DNA from: Acidimicrobiaceae bacterium
Lineage (GTDB): Bacteria > Actinomycetota > Acidimicrobiia > Acidimicrobiales > Ilumatobacteraceae
Assembly: GCA_020637295.1 (NCBI GenBank)
Contig: JACJWF010000029.1
Span: forward strand, 1 to 15,755
DNA length: 15,755 bases
Reading direction: 5' to 3'
In this document: positions 15,391 to 15,755 of the stretch, piece after piece
How the letters are laid out: every line of letters starts with the position of its first letter
Position numbering within the stretch: position 1 is the stretch's first letter
Program-made: the position numbers and the translations under genes
Notes under the pieces: generated by a model
Told to the model about the DNA's origin: nothing
Seen by the model: the letters and a program-made list of their open reading frames with translations, nothing else
Databases searched by the model: none

Positions 15391-15755
15391 ATGGAACTGG
15401 GACTCACGGGACGCCGGGCGCTGGTGACGGGCGGGTCCAGCGGGCTCGGGCTGGGGTGCGCGCAGGCGCTGGCCGCGGAGGGCGCCACCGTGACGCTGGT
15501 GTCCCGGTCGGCGGAGAAGTTGGCCGCGGCGCTGGCCACCCTGCACGGCGCAGGCCACCGCACCGTGGTCGGCGACGTCAGCGACATCGACAGCGTGCCC
15601 GCGCTGGTGGCCGAGGCCGAGTTGGCGATGGGCGGCATCGACATCCTCGTCGCCAACGCCGGCGGGCCGCCGCCCGGCACCTTCGCCTCCACCCCGCTGG
15701 AGGCCTACGAGCCCGCCCTGCGGCTGAACCTGCTGTCCACCGTCGCCATGTGCCA
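15391..15755 (+). CDS. Short-chain dehydrogenase/reductase, truncated by window end
   Basis: The first 121 residues of an NAD(P)-dependent SDR oxidoreductase. The cofactor motif ALVTGGSSGLGLGCAQALA (10-28) is a classical TGxxxGxG. GDVSDIDS (about 61-68) is the adenine-pocket Asp-Val region, and ILVANAGGPPPGTFA contains the structural NAG motif. The catalytic Ser-Tyr-Lys would lie beyond the window. The NAGGPPPGTF segment is common in FabG-like 3-oxoacyl reductases, but the substrate is open. The start fits the TACCAT box 7 nt upstream. It is divergent from acetoacetyl-CoA synthetase, so the two may be co-regulated in 3-oxoacyl or ketone metabolism; that is inference. Confidence 0.9.
   Translation, partial: MELGLTGRRALVTGGSSGLGLGCAQALAAEGATVTLVSRSAEKLAAALATLHGAGHRTVVGDVSDIDSVPALVAEAELAMGGIDILVANAGGPPPGTFASTPLEAYEPALRLNLLSTVAMC

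Overview
The window is 15.8 kb of uniformly GC-rich DNA with actinobacterial coding habits: GTG as well as ATG starts, very short intergenic gaps, and start codons sitting 6-9 nt downstream of a TANNNT box, as in leaderless actinobacterial genes. The gene mix (single-component-style Rieske oxygenase, crotonase, class III CoA-transferase, Baeyer-Villiger monooxygenase, acetoacetyl-CoA synthetase, SDR) fits an aerobic heterotrophic actinobacterium, possibly of the Acidimicrobiia/Ilumatobacter kind. That placement is an inference from gene style, not from a marker gene. I see no tRNA, rRNA, CRISPR array, transposase or phage gene.

Layout. 1-252 holds no gene but is dense in repeats, including a 118-bp imperfect palindrome and a G-quadruplex-type tandem repeat. 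253-3330 (minus) is a GH38 alpha-mannosidase. It is divergent, across a 148-bp promoter region, from a plus-strand run: Rieske oxygenase (3479-4657), crotonase-fold acyl-CoA isomerase/hydratase (4668-5564), class III CoA-transferase (5581-6828) and a minimal ATP-dependent DNA ligase (6840-7739). A perfect three-copy 24-bp G-rich tandem repeat (7744-7815) precedes kynureninase (7821-8990). A compound inverted-repeat region (8995-9046) separates this from a Baeyer-Villiger monooxygenase (9074-10681). A class I methyltransferase (10739-11623) and a 528-residue protein of unknown function (11669-13255) follow. The last gene converges with a minus-strand acetoacetyl-CoA synthetase (13264-15225), leaving only 8 bp between the stops. 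A 165-bp divergent region with a G-rich tract and a second compound palindrome leads to an SDR oxidoreductase (15391 to the window edge, truncated).

How the genes work together. Rieske oxygenase, crotonase and CoA-transferase are spaced like an operon and could hydroxylate, CoA-activate and isomerise or hydrate an organic acid. The BVMO could convert a ketone to an ester or lactone, and acetoacetyl-CoA synthetase could return acetoacetate to central metabolism. The shared substrate is unknown and the single-pathway idea is inference. The promoter pattern argues that most of these genes can be transcribed individually even when they lie 10-45 bp apart.

The least explained parts are non-coding: the 118-bp palindrome at the left end, the 24-bp triple repeat before kynureninase, and the three-half-site inverted-repeat regions upstream of the BVMO and between acetoacetyl-CoA synthetase and the SDR. 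Among the proteins, the 528-residue unknown is the main novelty. I see no convincing complete new defence or mobile system.
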